From positions 62,001 through 126,000 of the forward strand of contig NZ_JAFBDT010000001.1 in the NCBI RefSeq assembly GCF_016908355.1: a stretch of DNA of 64,000 nucleotides. The letters run 5' to 3'. The notes under the pieces were generated by a model. It had not been told where the DNA came from, did not search any database, and saw only the letters and a program-made list of their open reading frames with translations. The DNA comes from Fusibacter tunisiensis. GTDB lineage: Bacteria; Bacillota; Clostridia; Peptostreptococcales; Acidaminobacteraceae. This document shows, in pieces, positions 25,276-34,399 of this stretch. Position numbers and translations under genes: made by a program. Position 1 is the first letter of the stretch. Each line of letters starts with the position of its first letter.

Positions 25276-26577
25276 ATGTTGGAACGCTATAAACAGGCAG
25301 TTGAAGAGTCGGTGTTTCTAAGATACAGTGGACGCGTCTCAAAAATTGTTGGGTTGATGATTGAATCTATAGGCCCTGCTGTTGAAATTGGTGAAGTGTG
25401 TGATATTTTCCCAATTAAAGGGACAAATCCTTTAAAAGGTGAAGTTGTTGGCTTTAATCAAGACAAAGTTTTACTTATGCCACTTGGGGATATGATTGGT
25501 ATAGGGCCCGGTAGCCGTGTGGTTGCTACTGGACATGCCCTTCAAGTTGAAGTCTCTGAAGCTATGCTTGGTCGAATATTTGATGGTCTTGGAAACCCTA
25601 TTGATGAGATGGCGAAACCTGCTGCCGACCAAAAATATCCTGCCAACAATGATCCGCCGAACCCGCTTTTTAGAGACCGTATTGATGCGCCAATGCCACT
25701 TGGGATTAAAGCAATCGATGGGCTGCTCACGTGTGGTAAGGGACAAAGAATCGGTATATTTGCAGGTTCTGGAGTCGGTAAAAGTACCTTGCTAGGCATG
25801 ATTGCAAAGTACACTAAAGCAGATGTAAATGTGATTGCACTAGTTGGAGAGCGGGGACGTGAAGTTCGTGAGTTTATTGAAAATGAACTTGGAGAAGAGG
25901 GGCTAAAAAGATCAGTTGTTGTTGTGGCGACCTCTGATAAACCGGCTCTTGTTCGTGTTAAAGCTGCACTCATTGCAACTTCAATAGCGGAATTTTTCAG
26001 GGATTCAGGTAAAAATGTAATTTTGATGATGGATTCTGTCACACGTTTTTCAATGGCCCAAAGGGAAATTGGACTTGCTGTCGGCGAGCCACCTGTAACC
26101 AGAGGGTACACGCCATCCGTGTTTGCCATGCTTCCAAGGCTACTGGAGCGGGCGGGAAATTCATCCAAAGGATCGATTACGGGTCTTTATACTGTTTTGG
26201 TTGACGGTGATGACTTTAATGAACCGATTTCAGATGCTGTGAGAGGGATATTGGATGGTCATATTATGTTATCTAGAAAATTAGCGTCACTGGGCCATTA
26301 TCCGGCAATTGATGTTTTGGACAGTACAAGTCGAGTCATGCCCAATATTGTTGATGAAGACCACCTTCTTGCTTCAATGCGATTTAAAGAGGTTTTAGCA
26401 ACGTATAGAAATTCTGAAGATTTAATTAACATAGGTGCTTATGCAAAGGGGACAAATCCACATATTGACCTCGCAATTGATAAATATGACGATTTTATAA
26501 CGTTTTTAAAGCAGAGAACAACAGAGACTTTGTCATTTGAAGAAAGTAAGTCGTTATTAAAGGACTTGATTAGATGA
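25276..26577 (+). CDS. fliI: Flagellar export ATPase FliI
   Basis: FliI is the hexameric ATPase of the flagellar type III export apparatus. The 433-aa protein has P-loop GSGVGKST at residues 164-171, the ALVGERGREV loop, and the SVTRFSMAQREIGLAVGEPP segment typical of the F/V/FliI family. Its stop codon overlaps fliJ by 4 nt. A 208-codon antisense frame within it is a shadow, not a gene. Confidence 0.97.
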   Translation: MLERYKQAVEESVFLRYSGRVSKIVGLMIESIGPAVEIGEVCDIFPIKGTNPLKGEVVGFNQDKVLLMPLGDMIGIGPGSRVVATGHALQVEVSEAMLGRIFDGLGNPIDEMAKPAADQKYPANNDPPNPLFRDRIDAPMPLGIKAIDGLLTCGKGQRIGIFAGSGVGKSTLLGMIAKYTKADVNVIALVGERGREVREFIENELGEEGLKRSVVVVATSDKPALVRVKAALIATSIAEFFRDSGKNVILMMDSVTRFSMAQREIGLAVGEPPVTRGYTPSVFAMLPRLLERAGNSSKGSITGLYTVLVDGDDFNEPISDAVRGILDGHIMLSRKLASLGHYPAIDVLDSTSRVMPNIVDEDHLLASMRFKEVLATYRNSEDLINIGAYAKGTNPHIDLAIDKYDDFITFLKQRTTETLSFEESKSLLKDLIR

Positions 26578-27026
26578 AGAAGTTCAAATTTAGATATGAG
26601 AGCGTTTTAAAAATGCGCATGGATGCGGAAGATAAAGTTAAGCATCAACTGGCTGGGTTAATTAAAGAGCGCCAGAACCAGTTAGATGCACTTGAAGCTT
26701 TAAAAGGTCGCGAGCAGTCTTACTTGGTGTTTATTGAAGAGAGTTTAAGAAGTGGACGTGCTAAACATGAAATGCATCATTTTTCAGATGGAAAAAAGTA
26801 TTACTCTGATCATAAACATGTGCTTCAAAATCGTGTATCAAGATTGGACCAAGATATTAAGAAAAAACAAGAAGAACTTCTTGAGGCAGTTAAGTCTAGA
26901 AAAATAATGGAAAAACTGAAAGAAAATGCGTATAGAGCATATGTTGAAGCGTTTAATGAGGCGGATGCCAAGCTGATTGAAGAAGTTGTTAACTACAAAA
27001 ATAATCGGACGAATGGAGAATCGTAA
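26574..27026 (+). CDS. fliJ: Flagellar export chaperone FliJ
   Basis: FliJ is a coiled-coil protein that occupies the centre of the FliI hexamer and cycles chaperones. The 150-aa product is almost entirely helical and charged (FRYESVLKMRMDAEDKVKHQ, later RLDQDIKKKQEELLEAVKSR), as expected for FliJ. It overlaps fliI by 4 nt and the next gene by 1 nt. Sequence identity in this family is low, so position is part of the evidence. Confidence 0.9.
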   Translation: MKKFKFRYESVLKMRMDAEDKVKHQLAGLIKERQNQLDALEALKGREQSYLVFIEESLRSGRAKHEMHHFSDGKKYYSDHKHVLQNRVSRLDQDIKKKQEELLEAVKSRKIMEKLKENAYRAYVEAFNEADAKLIEEVVNYKNNRTNGES

Positions 27027-28291
27027 TGGCAGAAATACAAAACAATGAGCCTTCTGGGAATGAATCCGAAAAGAAATCAAAAGGGTTAACGGGGTGTCTC
27101 GTTGTACTACTTGTACTTTTATTGACCCCTTTATTGGTTGTTGGGGGTCTTTATTTTTTGAATAATGATTTTAATATGACTGTAAATGGTTTGATGTCCA
27201 ATGTACCAGGAGGTTTGGGCGACTATTTTTCAAAATTCCCAACAAGGGCAGAACAAATGGAACAGATTAAGCAAATCTCTGAATTTATGCTCGACTTACC
27301 GGAAGAACGCGCTGTGGACAAGCTAATGGTTTTAAACAGTGAGGACAGTGGTGCTTACAATGATGTGGTTAAAGATATGCTGAGACTGAATCCAAATAAA
27401 ACCAGACGCATATTAGATGCAATCAGGGATGCAACTGTTAGTGAAGATGTCCTTCAAAATACGCTTAAATCCATTGAGACTGAAAGACAAGACGATTTAA
27501 AAGAATTGGCCGCTCATATTGAATCGTTACCAGTTGACTCTGCAATTCAAGAAATTGAATCCATTATTGAAAGTGGTATAAATGGTCATGCTGAAGTGGG
27601 CTCAATAATTGAATGGATTTCAGATGATGCTGCAATGAAGATCCTTTATCAAATGGATGTTGAAGATCGAAACATATTGTTTTCACATCTTTCAATTCAA
27701 AAGAAACAAGCAATTCAGCAAATGTATAGCGATTACACCAGACGCACTGAAGATTTGAAGCAGATTGCAGATGTATATAGATCTGAAGATGCTGAAGCTG
27801 TGGCGGAAGCATTGGGAAGTTCAGGCAATTATTCAATGGAAGAACTGGCAATTATTTATGCGCAAATGGGGCCACGTAAAGCAGGAGAAGTTTTGGCGAA
27901 AAATACAGATGAAACGTTTGTGTTTGATTTGGTTGCGCAAATTAAAGCCACAGAAATGCTAGATAAGGGTGAAGATTTATTGACACCGGATATTTTAAAA
28001 TCACTAAAGGTTTATCGAGAATTTGACGATAATGTTAGAGAATTGGTAAATGTCTATGCAAGGATGGCAAATACAGATATTCTACCAATTTTAGAGAGTA
28101 TGATTTTGAACTCAGCGCCTTCTGCAATATATGAACTTAATAATGGCGATTTAATCAGAATTTCAGATGAAGATCTTGTTTTAGGTTTATTGGAACAGTT
28201 TACTGAAAAGAAACGTTCTGAACTATTGGCGTTGATGGACAGCACGCTCTCTACAGAATTGACGCGAAAACTCGCGCTACCACAACAATAG
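27026..28291 (+). CDS. Membrane-anchored MotE/YlxF-like flagellar protein
   Basis: This protein occupies the place of Bacillus YlxF between fliJ and fliK. It is 421 aa with one membrane segment at about residues 24-46 (CLVVLLVLLLTPLLVVGGLY) and a long extracytoplasmic part. Two MgtE/MotE-like helical repeats are visible: ELAIIYAQMGPRKAGEVLAK near residue 272 and ELVNVYARMANTDILPILES near residue 336. It is about twice the length I expect for YlxF. MotE proteins chaperone the stator or anchor it in other bacteria; the exact role here is unknown. It overlaps fliJ by 1 nt. Confidence 0.7.
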   Translation: MAEIQNNEPSGNESEKKSKGLTGCLVVLLVLLLTPLLVVGGLYFLNNDFNMTVNGLMSNVPGGLGDYFSKFPTRAEQMEQIKQISEFMLDLPEERAVDKLMVLNSEDSGAYNDVVKDMLRLNPNKTRRILDAIRDATVSEDVLQNTLKSIETERQDDLKELAAHIESLPVDSAIQEIESIIESGINGHAEVGSIIEWISDDAAMKILYQMDVEDRNILFSHLSIQKKQAIQQMYSDYTRRTEDLKQIADVYRSEDAEAVAEALGSSGNYSMEELAIIYAQMGPRKAGEVLAKNTDETFVFDLVAQIKATEMLDKGEDLLTPDILKSLKVYREFDDNVRELVNVYARMANTDILPILESMILNSAPSAIYELNNGDLIRISDEDLVLGLLEQFTEKKRSELLALMDSTLSTELTRKLALPQQ

Positions 28292-28300
28292 GAGGTGTAT

Positions 28301-29791
28301 ATGCAAATTAGAGAATGGATTGCAAGTCAATCGATTCTCAACCCAGCAGTATCCGTTGGCAACAAATCAAATCAGCCAACAGATGCGTTCAGCCAGTTGT
28401 TTGAAAGTAAAAAGATACCAAAAATCGAAAGAAATCCCATGAAAGAACCTGTCTTTAAAGAACCGGTGCAGGGGAACCCAGAGAAAATAAAGGTTCCAAT
28501 TGAAGATCCAGTCTATAAGACAGACCAAGTAAAAGTTAAGCAGCAAGAAAACAATTCTAAAGATGGGCCGTCAAAAATTGACAGTAAAAAGACTGAAACA
28601 AAAGTAGCTGAGAAGACGAATGCATCAGAAATGACAAAAGAAATGGATGCAAACGAGGAACTTGACGCGCTAAAAGAAAAACTCAAATCAAAATTTGGCT
28701 TATCCGATGAAGATTTAAATGCTTTAATGGCATTTATGAATTTGGATTTGAGAGAAATGGTTCAACTGTTAGAATCGGTTCCTGAGGTGTCATTAGATCT
28801 TATAAAAGAAATTCATGTTTCACTTGAATCTCTTGAAATTAACAAGATGCTAAATGAACCCTTGGACTTAGAGTTGGTTGAAAAGTTAGACCAGCAAATT
28901 GAGTTGTTAAAACAGTCTTTGGAACCTGCTATCGAAAATAGCAATCCAGAACACTCCGCCTTGCTGGCAAACGTAATGGAGAACTTTGATGAAATCCTTG
29001 TGAAGTTTCAGCAAACGTTGGATATTAAACCTTCTGATGCGTCTACAAAAAAAGAACAAACTGAAGATGCACCTTTGATGACCACTAAGAACTCTGAAGG
29101 GACTGTACAGAGTGATACGCCTGTGAAGTCTTCTCAAGTGATCCAAAAAGACGCGGAAACAAAACCGGTAGACCAACAGAAAAGTGAAACTAATTTGGAA
29201 TTAAAGACAAGCGGCACCAAGGATGTTTCAGAGCATGTGCATGATCCTGATACGAACAGTGCTCAGAATCAAGACGTTGATGATGTGATATCTTTTCATC
29301 AACTGGTAATGCGTCAACCCGGTTTGGTATCCAATCAGACGGTACAAGGAACACAGGTACTTAAACAAGATATATTTACGCAAGTTATGGATGCAGTTAA
29401 GGGTAATTTTAAGATCGATGAAAATGGGACGTCGATGCTCGTGAAATTACAACCGGAACAACTGGGAAATGTAGAACTTAAATTGAATATTCATAAGGGT
29501 CTCGTAATGGCTGAAATTAAGGTTGAGAACGAAATTGTTAAAGCAGCTGTTGAATCAGGATTAGATGATTTGAAGCAGAATTTGGCAAACAAAGGTTTTA
29601 CAGTAAATCAGATCAATGTATCTGTCGATACTGGTAAAAAAGAACAGCAAGAGGCTTTTGAGTTTTTAAGTCAAAAAAAGGCTTCAAAAAAAGGTGTTCA
29701 ATCGGTTGAAGAGGAAAATGGAAATGAGACACGTGTTCAAACGTATATGTTTGACAGTGATGAAACCTCAACAATTAATTATCTAGGATAG
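28301..29791 (+). CDS. fliK: Flagellar hook-length control protein FliK
   Basis: FliK measures hook length and triggers the switch to filament export through FlhB. The 496-aa protein has a long low-complexity Lys/Glu/Asp-rich N-terminal part and a recognisable C-terminal domain: LVKLQPEQLGNVELKLNIHK, then KAAVESGLDDLKQNLANKGF. The start is placed at the ATG at 28301 (AGGAGG at 28290-28295, 5 nt away); the GTG at 28295 sits in the ribosome binding site. flgD follows after 9 nt. The FliK-like gene at 12821 is a separate, diverged relative. Confidence 0.92.
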   Translation: MQIREWIASQSILNPAVSVGNKSNQPTDAFSQLFESKKIPKIERNPMKEPVFKEPVQGNPEKIKVPIEDPVYKTDQVKVKQQENNSKDGPSKIDSKKTETKVAEKTNASEMTKEMDANEELDALKEKLKSKFGLSDEDLNALMAFMNLDLREMVQLLESVPEVSLDLIKEIHVSLESLEINKMLNEPLDLELVEKLDQQIELLKQSLEPAIENSNPEHSALLANVMENFDEILVKFQQTLDIKPSDASTKKEQTEDAPLMTTKNSEGTVQSDTPVKSSQVIQKDAETKPVDQQKSETNLELKTSGTKDVSEHVHDPDTNSAQNQDVDDVISFHQLVMRQPGLVSNQTVQGTQVLKQDIFTQVMDAVKGNFKIDENGTSMLVKLQPEQLGNVELKLNIHKGLVMAEIKVENEIVKAAVESGLDDLKQNLANKGFTVNQINVSVDTGKKEQQEAFEFLSQKKASKKGVQSVEEENGNETRVQTYMFDSDETSTINYLG

Positions 29792-29800
29792 GAGGTAAAT

Positions 29801-30268
29801 ATGGCATTTCCAATTAGTGGAACATTTACACAAGATCAAATTGAAAAGTTGAATGTCATTAGCAATGACAAAGCAAATGAAAAGCGAAAAGCGTCACAAG
29901 AACTGGATAAAGATGCTTTCCTTAAATTGATGATGGCTCAACTTCAAAATCAGAATCCCCTCGAGCCAGTGGATAATAAGGATTATATGGCTCAAATGGC
30001 ACAATTTTCATCAGTGGAACAGCTGTCAAATATTGTGGGCTCTATTGAGGGTACAAATGAATTGAATGCTCTTATTTCAACCCAGTTAGATGAACTTAAA
30101 GAAGCGGTTGAGAAAAGTGGCACAACTGAAGAATCGGGAAAATTATTAGAACAAAACACAAAGATTCTTGAAGAATTGATGAAAATGAATCAGATGCTTA
30201 CGCAATACTTTGAAAGTGAAACTTCTGTTGAAGACACTGATTTGTTTGAACTTTTGGCAAATGATTAG
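29801..30268 (+). CDS. flgD: Flagellar hook assembly protein FlgD
   Basis: FlgD caps the growing hook. The 155-aa protein has the conserved N-terminal region DAFLKLMMAQLQNQNPLEPVDN followed by MAQFSSVEQLSNI. It lacks the long C-terminal FLN/Tudor-like domains of proteobacterial FlgD, which matches the short Firmicutes form. The rest is a coiled-coil-like acidic helix ending DTDLFELLAND. Confidence 0.94.
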   Translation: MAFPISGTFTQDQIEKLNVISNDKANEKRKASQELDKDAFLKLMMAQLQNQNPLEPVDNKDYMAQMAQFSSVEQLSNIVGSIEGTNELNALISTQLDELKEAVEKSGTTEESGKLLEQNTKILEELMKMNQMLTQYFESETSVEDTDLFELLAND

Positions 30269-30285
30269 AATCAGGTGGTGGTGAG

Positions 30286-30687
30286 ATGAGTCCGACAAAA
30301 ATGAACAGTGATTATATGTTGAAGCGTCTCAAAGTCAATCCTGCTGAAGCGCCGAAAACGCAAGCTGTACAAAAAGGAATAAATACAAAGGGACCTTCAT
30401 TTAATGATGTTTTATCTAAAATTAAGGATTCTGATCAAGTTAAATTTTCCAAACATGCAATTACGCGTTTGGATCAAAGAAATATTACGCTTACTGAAGC
30501 TGAGATGAATCGAATTCAAGAAGGTGTTGGCAAGGCCAAGTCAAAGGGCGTTAGAGAAGCGCTGATCATGATGGACAATAAAGTATTTATTGCCAGTGTA
30601 CCTAACAATACCATTATTACAGCAGCAACAGATGAGCAATTAAAAGAAAATGTTTTTACGAATATTGACGGAGCAGTCATCGTATAG
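30286..30687 (+). CDS. Flagellar operon protein (TIGR02530-type)
   Basis: This 133-aa protein belongs to the small conserved flagellar-operon family found next to flgD/flgE in Firmicutes. The recognisable core is VKFSKHAITRLDQRNITLTE at about residues 46-65, followed by a segment with MMDNKVFIASVPNNTIITAA. No membrane segment or signal peptide is present. It is presumably involved in hook or rod assembly because of position, but I know of no assigned biochemical function. The stop is followed by a 75-nt structured gap before flgE. Confidence 0.75.
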   Translation: MSPTKMNSDYMLKRLKVNPAEAPKTQAVQKGINTKGPSFNDVLSKIKDSDQVKFSKHAITRLDQRNITLTEAEMNRIQEGVGKAKSKGVREALIMMDNKVFIASVPNNTIITAATDEQLKENVFTNIDGAVIV

Positions 30688-30709
30688 CTGGACCTTTTTA
30701 GGAAGCTAT
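30684..30709 (+). repeat. Hairpin in the leader of flgE
   Basis: ATAGCT (30684-30689) pairs with AGCTAT (30704-30709), enclosing CCT/AGG. The left arm overlaps the TAG stop at 30685-30687. A C-run (30712-30717) and a later GGGG (30732-30735) could pair as a second element. Whether it terminates or controls translation is not clear. Confidence 0.35.
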
Positions 30710-30762
30710 TTCCCCCCTTGAATGATGGATAGGGGACCTGCTCGATATAGGAGGTTATCGTT

Positions 30763-32148
30763 ATGATGCGATCGATGTTTTCTGGTGTATCCTCACTAAA
30801 GGCACACCAGTTAAGAATGGACGTTATTGGCAATAATATCGCCAATGTAAATACGGTTGGCTATAAATCGTCTGCCGTGTCTTTCTCAGAAATGTACTCA
30901 CAGACACTTGCAGGTGCAAGTTCTTCAAGCCAGTCGCGTGGTGGTACGAACCCAATGCAAGTAGGCCTGGGTACAAATACTGCTGCAATTGCAGTGAACC
31001 ATACAAAAGGCTCTATTCAAAGAACAGATGTCGCCACCGATTTAATGGTGGATGGCGAAGGTTTCTTCATGGTTTCACCAGCTAGAAATGGCGAAAATAT
31101 TATGTACACTCGAGCTGGAAACTTTTCAATGGATTCCAGTGGGTATTTGGTAACTGTAGAGGGATATTATGTCCTTGACAAAGATTTTGAGCCAATTCAG
31201 GTTAACATGTCTGAAACTGTAAATGCAAGTGCCACAAGTAAACTTTTGGTTTCAGGAAATATCAATTACAATGATAAGGAATATGGCGTTACAGTTGATG
31301 CCTATGATTCTTTGGGAGATACCCATACCTTTGATATAAAGTTTCTCGAAGACCCAATAACTACGGCTACTAGTGCGGATTTAACAGCGGATAATGCCGT
31401 TTCAGTAAGAAAAATGACAATTACAATGCAAAGAGAAAGTGGTGATTTAAGAGTATTTCCCGGAGGGACAGACGCAATTGCTGACGACGGAGATGGTCTT
31501 GGAGAATATATAGGGGATAGTGCTGAAACGTTTTACGTAGGTTTTGATGAAAATGGAAATGTTGTGGGTCTATATGATTCTGCTTATGCGACATTAACAG
31601 ACGAGCGCAACATCCCAATTCCAGGTGCAGCAGCCCTTAATATTCCATTAAACAAATCTATGTTTTATTTAAATGGGGATGACACAAGTCCAAATGCTCA
31701 AACATCATTTAGCCAGTACGCACAAGATTCAGATGCCAGAGGTATTCAGATGGATGGATTTTCAGCAGGCTCTATTTCATCATTTAACATCAGCTCAAAA
31801 GGTGAGGTAATCTCTTATTATACAAATGGAAATACAAACATGTATGAAGAAGAGGATGATAAAAAGCCTCAAATAATTGGGCTTGTTTCATTTGACAATC
31901 CAGGGGGACTCATGAAGATGGGCAGCAATATGTTCCAAGCAACGCCTAACTCCGGTTCACCTAAATACGGCATACCGGCCTCAGGTAGCTTTGGCTCTTT
32001 AACACCAGGTGCACTTGAAATGAGTAACGTGGATTTATCCGCACAGTTTACGGATATGATTACGACACAAAGAGGTTTTCAGGCTAATTCAAGAGTTATT
32101 ACAACCAGTGATGAAATCTTGCAAGAACTTGTGAATCTGAAACGATAA
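30763..32148 (+). CDS. flgE: Flagellar hook protein FlgE
   Basis: FlgE forms the hook. The 461-aa protein has the N-terminal axial signature LRMDVIGNNIANVNTVGYK and the C-terminal SAQFTDMITTQRGFQANSRV, followed by TSDEILQELVNLKR, as in hook and rod proteins. The middle (SSISSFNISSKGEVISYYT) is the variable hook surface. The ATG at 30763 is used with AGGAGG 8 nt upstream; the next ATG (30766) is an alternative. A terminator-like hairpin follows at 32154. Confidence 0.94.
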   Translation: MMRSMFSGVSSLKAHQLRMDVIGNNIANVNTVGYKSSAVSFSEMYSQTLAGASSSSQSRGGTNPMQVGLGTNTAAIAVNHTKGSIQRTDVATDLMVDGEGFFMVSPARNGENIMYTRAGNFSMDSSGYLVTVEGYYVLDKDFEPIQVNMSETVNASATSKLLVSGNINYNDKEYGVTVDAYDSLGDTHTFDIKFLEDPITTATSADLTADNAVSVRKMTITMQRESGDLRVFPGGTDAIADDGDGLGEYIGDSAETFYVGFDENGNVVGLYDSAYATLTDERNIPIPGAAALNIPLNKSMFYLNGDDTSPNAQTSFSQYAQDSDARGIQMDGFSAGSISSFNISSKGEVISYYTNGNTNMYEEEDDKKPQIIGLVSFDNPGGLMKMGSNMFQATPNSGSPKYGIPASGSFGSLTPGALEMSNVDLSAQFTDMITTQRGFQANSRVITTSDEILQELVNLKR

Positions 32149-32153
32149 TTTAT

Positions 32154-32182
32154 CTACCCGTAGCGATCCTACGGGTAGTTTT
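32154..32182 (+). terminator. Hairpin terminator or attenuator after flgE
   Basis: CTACCCGTAG (32154-32163) pairs exactly with CTACGGGTAG (32169-32178), loop of five, then TTTT. It is a GC-rich 10-bp stem in the middle of the flagellar operon, so partial read-through to flbD-mot is likely. Confidence 0.7.
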
Positions 32183-32205
32183 AGTGTTTAAGTGAGAGGT
32201 GACAC

Positions 32206-32406
32206 ATGATAAAAGTGACAAGGCTGAACGATAGCCCTATCTACGTCAATTCCAGTTTGATTGAATTCATAGAAGAAACACCAGATACGGTTATTACACT
32301 TACAACCGGAAAAAAAATAATCGTAAAAGAGTCGGTTGAAGCAGTTATTCAAAGTATTCTTGAATATCATGCAAAAATAAGTCAATATATAAGTATAGAG
32401 AAATAA
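32206..32406 (+). CDS. flbD: Small flagellar protein FlbD (SwrD family)
   Basis: This 66-aa protein matches the FlbD/SwrD family: MIKVTRLNDSPIYVNSSLIE and later GKKIIVKESVEAVIQSI. SwrD in Bacillus is needed for swarming motor power; in most Firmicutes the gene lies after flgE. It follows the mid-operon terminator by 23 nt and precedes motA. Confidence 0.88.
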   Translation: MIKVTRLNDSPIYVNSSLIEFIEETPDTVITLTTGKKIIVKESVEAVIQSILEYHAKISQYISIEK

Positions 32407-32432
32407 AATAGATTAGTAAAAGAGGTGTTATT

Positions 32433-33221
32433 TTGGATATTACAACAATCATTGGAATTGTGCTGGGGTTGGCACTTGTAGCATGGGGAATCTTAACCAA
32501 TAGTGATTTGGGCAGTTACATTGACCCTGCATCTCTTATAATTGTACTGGGTGGAACCATAGCGGGATACTTGGTTGCCTTTCCGTTGAAAGAAGTCCTT
32601 AACATTGGAAAGGTAATTGGCAAAACTGTAAAGAACAGCGAGTTTAATATTGATCAAATTATCGGGAAAATTATTGAACTTGCGAATGTGGCTAGAAGAG
32701 AAGGCCTTTTAGCACTTGAAGAAGCTGTTTCAGAAATCAATGATGAATTCCTTCAAAAAGGTGTCATGCTAATTGTAGATGGAACTGACCCTGAACTGGT
32801 CAAAAATATCATGGAAACTGAAATTGAGAATTTATCGGACAGGCATTCGAAAAGTAAATCTATGCTTGAAATGATGGGAACACTTGCGCCTGCTTTTGGT
32901 ATGGTTGGAACCTTAATTGGTCTTGTTGCCATGCTCCAAAATTTATCCGATCCATCATCCATTGGTCCATCCATGGCTGTAGCCCTTCTAACCACTTTTT
33001 ATGGGTCCTTATTTGCCAATTTGATTTTTATCCCAATGGCAGCTAAATTAGGCCTTAAGAGCAATGAAGAAGTTCTTATTCGTAATGTAATGATTGAAGG
33101 TTTGTTGTCTATACAGGCTGGGGAAAACCCTAGGATTATTGAGGAAAAATTAAAAGTATTTTTACCGCCATCAGTTCGAAAGACTGTGGGGACACAGGAG
33201 GCGAAATCAGAAAATGGCTAA
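32433..33221 (+). CDS. motA: Flagellar motor stator protein MotA
   Basis: MotA is the stator subunit that couples ion flow to torque. The 262-aa protein has four predicted membrane segments, including an early one (IIGIVLGLALVAWGIL) and APAFGMVGTLIGLVAMLQNL with the conserved Pro/Gly-rich pattern. It starts at TTG 32433 with GAGGTG about 6 nt upstream. The C terminus overlaps motB by 8 nt. Stator genes inside the fla operon differ from Bacillus, where motAB is separate. Confidence 0.95.
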   Translation: MDITTIIGIVLGLALVAWGILTNSDLGSYIDPASLIIVLGGTIAGYLVAFPLKEVLNIGKVIGKTVKNSEFNIDQIIGKIIELANVARREGLLALEEAVSEINDEFLQKGVMLIVDGTDPELVKNIMETEIENLSDRHSKSKSMLEMMGTLAPAFGMVGTLIGLVAMLQNLSDPSSIGPSMAVALLTTFYGSLFANLIFIPMAAKLGLKSNEEVLIRNVMIEGLLSIQAGENPRIIEEKLKVFLPPSVRKTVGTQEAKSENG

Positions 33222-33963
33222 GAAGAAGTGTCCAGAATGTAAAGAAGGCTCTCCTGCATGGATGGCCACATATGGTGACATGGTTACCTTGCTCATGTGT
33301 TTCTTTGTTCTACTTTTTGCCTTTTCGTCGATAGACGCTCAAAAATTTGAGGCAGTAATGGAATCGTTTCAAGGGTCAGCAGGCGTACTCTCTGGCGGAA
33401 AGTCACTTTCAGAAGCACCGTTTGTATTTGATGCCATGCCTGAAAGTAAGACTTCAAAAGAATCTGTTGTTGAAATGAAGAAGTTGGAAAATTTAAAAAC
33501 AGAAATTGAAGAATACCTTGAAGAAAATGATATGGAAGCTCAAATTACGCTAGAACTTGAAGCAAGGGGACTGGTTATTCGATTTGAAGACAATGTCCTT
33601 TTTTCATCGGGTAGTGCAATTATAAACCCAAATTATTATGAGGTGCTTGATTTTTTAGTTGGCTTGTTAACCACTGATGAATTAATAAGCGAAGAAATTA
33701 GGGTTGAGGGACATACAGATAATGTGCCTGTAAATACCTCTAAACATCCATCCAACTGGGAACTTTCTACAGAAAGGGCAACAAATGTTGTTAGGTATTT
33801 TGTTGAAGCTGCTGGGATGTCGCCACAGCGTATATCAGCTGCTGGCTTTAGTGAATATAGGCCTGTTGCAAGCAATGATACTGAAGAAGGCAGAGCTGCC
33901 AACAGACGCGTTGACGTTGTGGTGGTGAACCAACAAGCTGACTTAGAAGAGGATGAAGAATAG
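33214..33963 (+). CDS. motB: Flagellar motor stator protein MotB
   Basis: MotB anchors the stator to peptidoglycan. The 249-aa protein has an N-terminal CPEC pair, then the membrane segment with the ion-binding aspartate at residue 22 (TYGDMVTLLMCFFVLLFAFS), and a C-terminal OmpA-like domain (EGHTDNVPVNTSKHPSNWEL and RISAAGFSEYRPVASNDTEE). It overlaps motA by 8 nt. The ion specificity (proton or sodium) cannot be settled from this sequence. Confidence 0.95.
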   Translation: MAKKKCPECKEGSPAWMATYGDMVTLLMCFFVLLFAFSSIDAQKFEAVMESFQGSAGVLSGGKSLSEAPFVFDAMPESKTSKESVVEMKKLENLKTEIEEYLEENDMEAQITLELEARGLVIRFEDNVLFSSGSAIINPNYYEVLDFLVGLLTTDELISEEIRVEGHTDNVPVNTSKHPSNWELSTERATNVVRYFVEAAGMSPQRISAAGFSEYRPVASNDTEEGRAANRRVDVVVVNQQADLEEDEE

Positions 33964-33976
33964 AAGGGGGCAATTT

Positions 33977-34399
33977 ATGAACAAGAAGATACTTATAATT
34001 ATTATAGCAGTGGTTTTATTGCTTGTTGTTGTTGTTGGTGCTGTAGTGGTCTTTTTTATGATGAACAGTGACAAAGAAGAGCCTATTGTATATTACGAGT
34101 ATTTGTTGGATGAAGAATATTCAAATCTTGCAGATTCAGATAGTGCAAAAATCGTAAAATATCAGGTGACAATTGAGTATACGAACGAAGAACTCTTAGA
34201 ACAACTCGACATTAATAAAACAAAAATCAGAAACAATATTGATGAAATTATGCGGTCGACGTTGTCAGAAGATATTGCAAAAGTTAATGGAAAGCAAAGA
34301 CTTAGAGATCGAATTCGGAATATGGTAATTGATGTTCTTGAATCGGATGAAGATACAATCAGCAACATTTATATACAACCTTTTGTAGTTCAAGGTTAA
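33977..34399 (+). CDS. fliL: Flagellar basal-body protein FliL
   Basis: FliL is a membrane protein that supports the stator. The 140-aa product has a single N-terminal membrane segment (about residues 4-29) and a C-terminal STOM-like domain with LLDEEYSNLADSDSAKIVKY. The ATG at 33977 is chosen with AAGGGGG 6 nt upstream; the in-frame ATG at 33953 lies inside motB and lacks a binding site. Confidence 0.9.
   Translation: MNKKILIIIIAVVLLLVVVVGAVVVFFMMNSDKEEPIVYYEYLLDEEYSNLADSDSAKIVKYQVTIEYTNEELLEQLDINKTKIRNNIDEIMRSTLSEDIAKVNGKQRLRDRIRNMVIDVLESDEDTISNIYIQPFVVQG

Noticed and set aside
25542-26168. 208-codon antisense open frame inside fliI
   Set aside because: It lies fully opposite a conserved gene, has no ribosome binding site or recognisable domain, and is Ser/Pro-rich as expected for a reverse-strand shadow.
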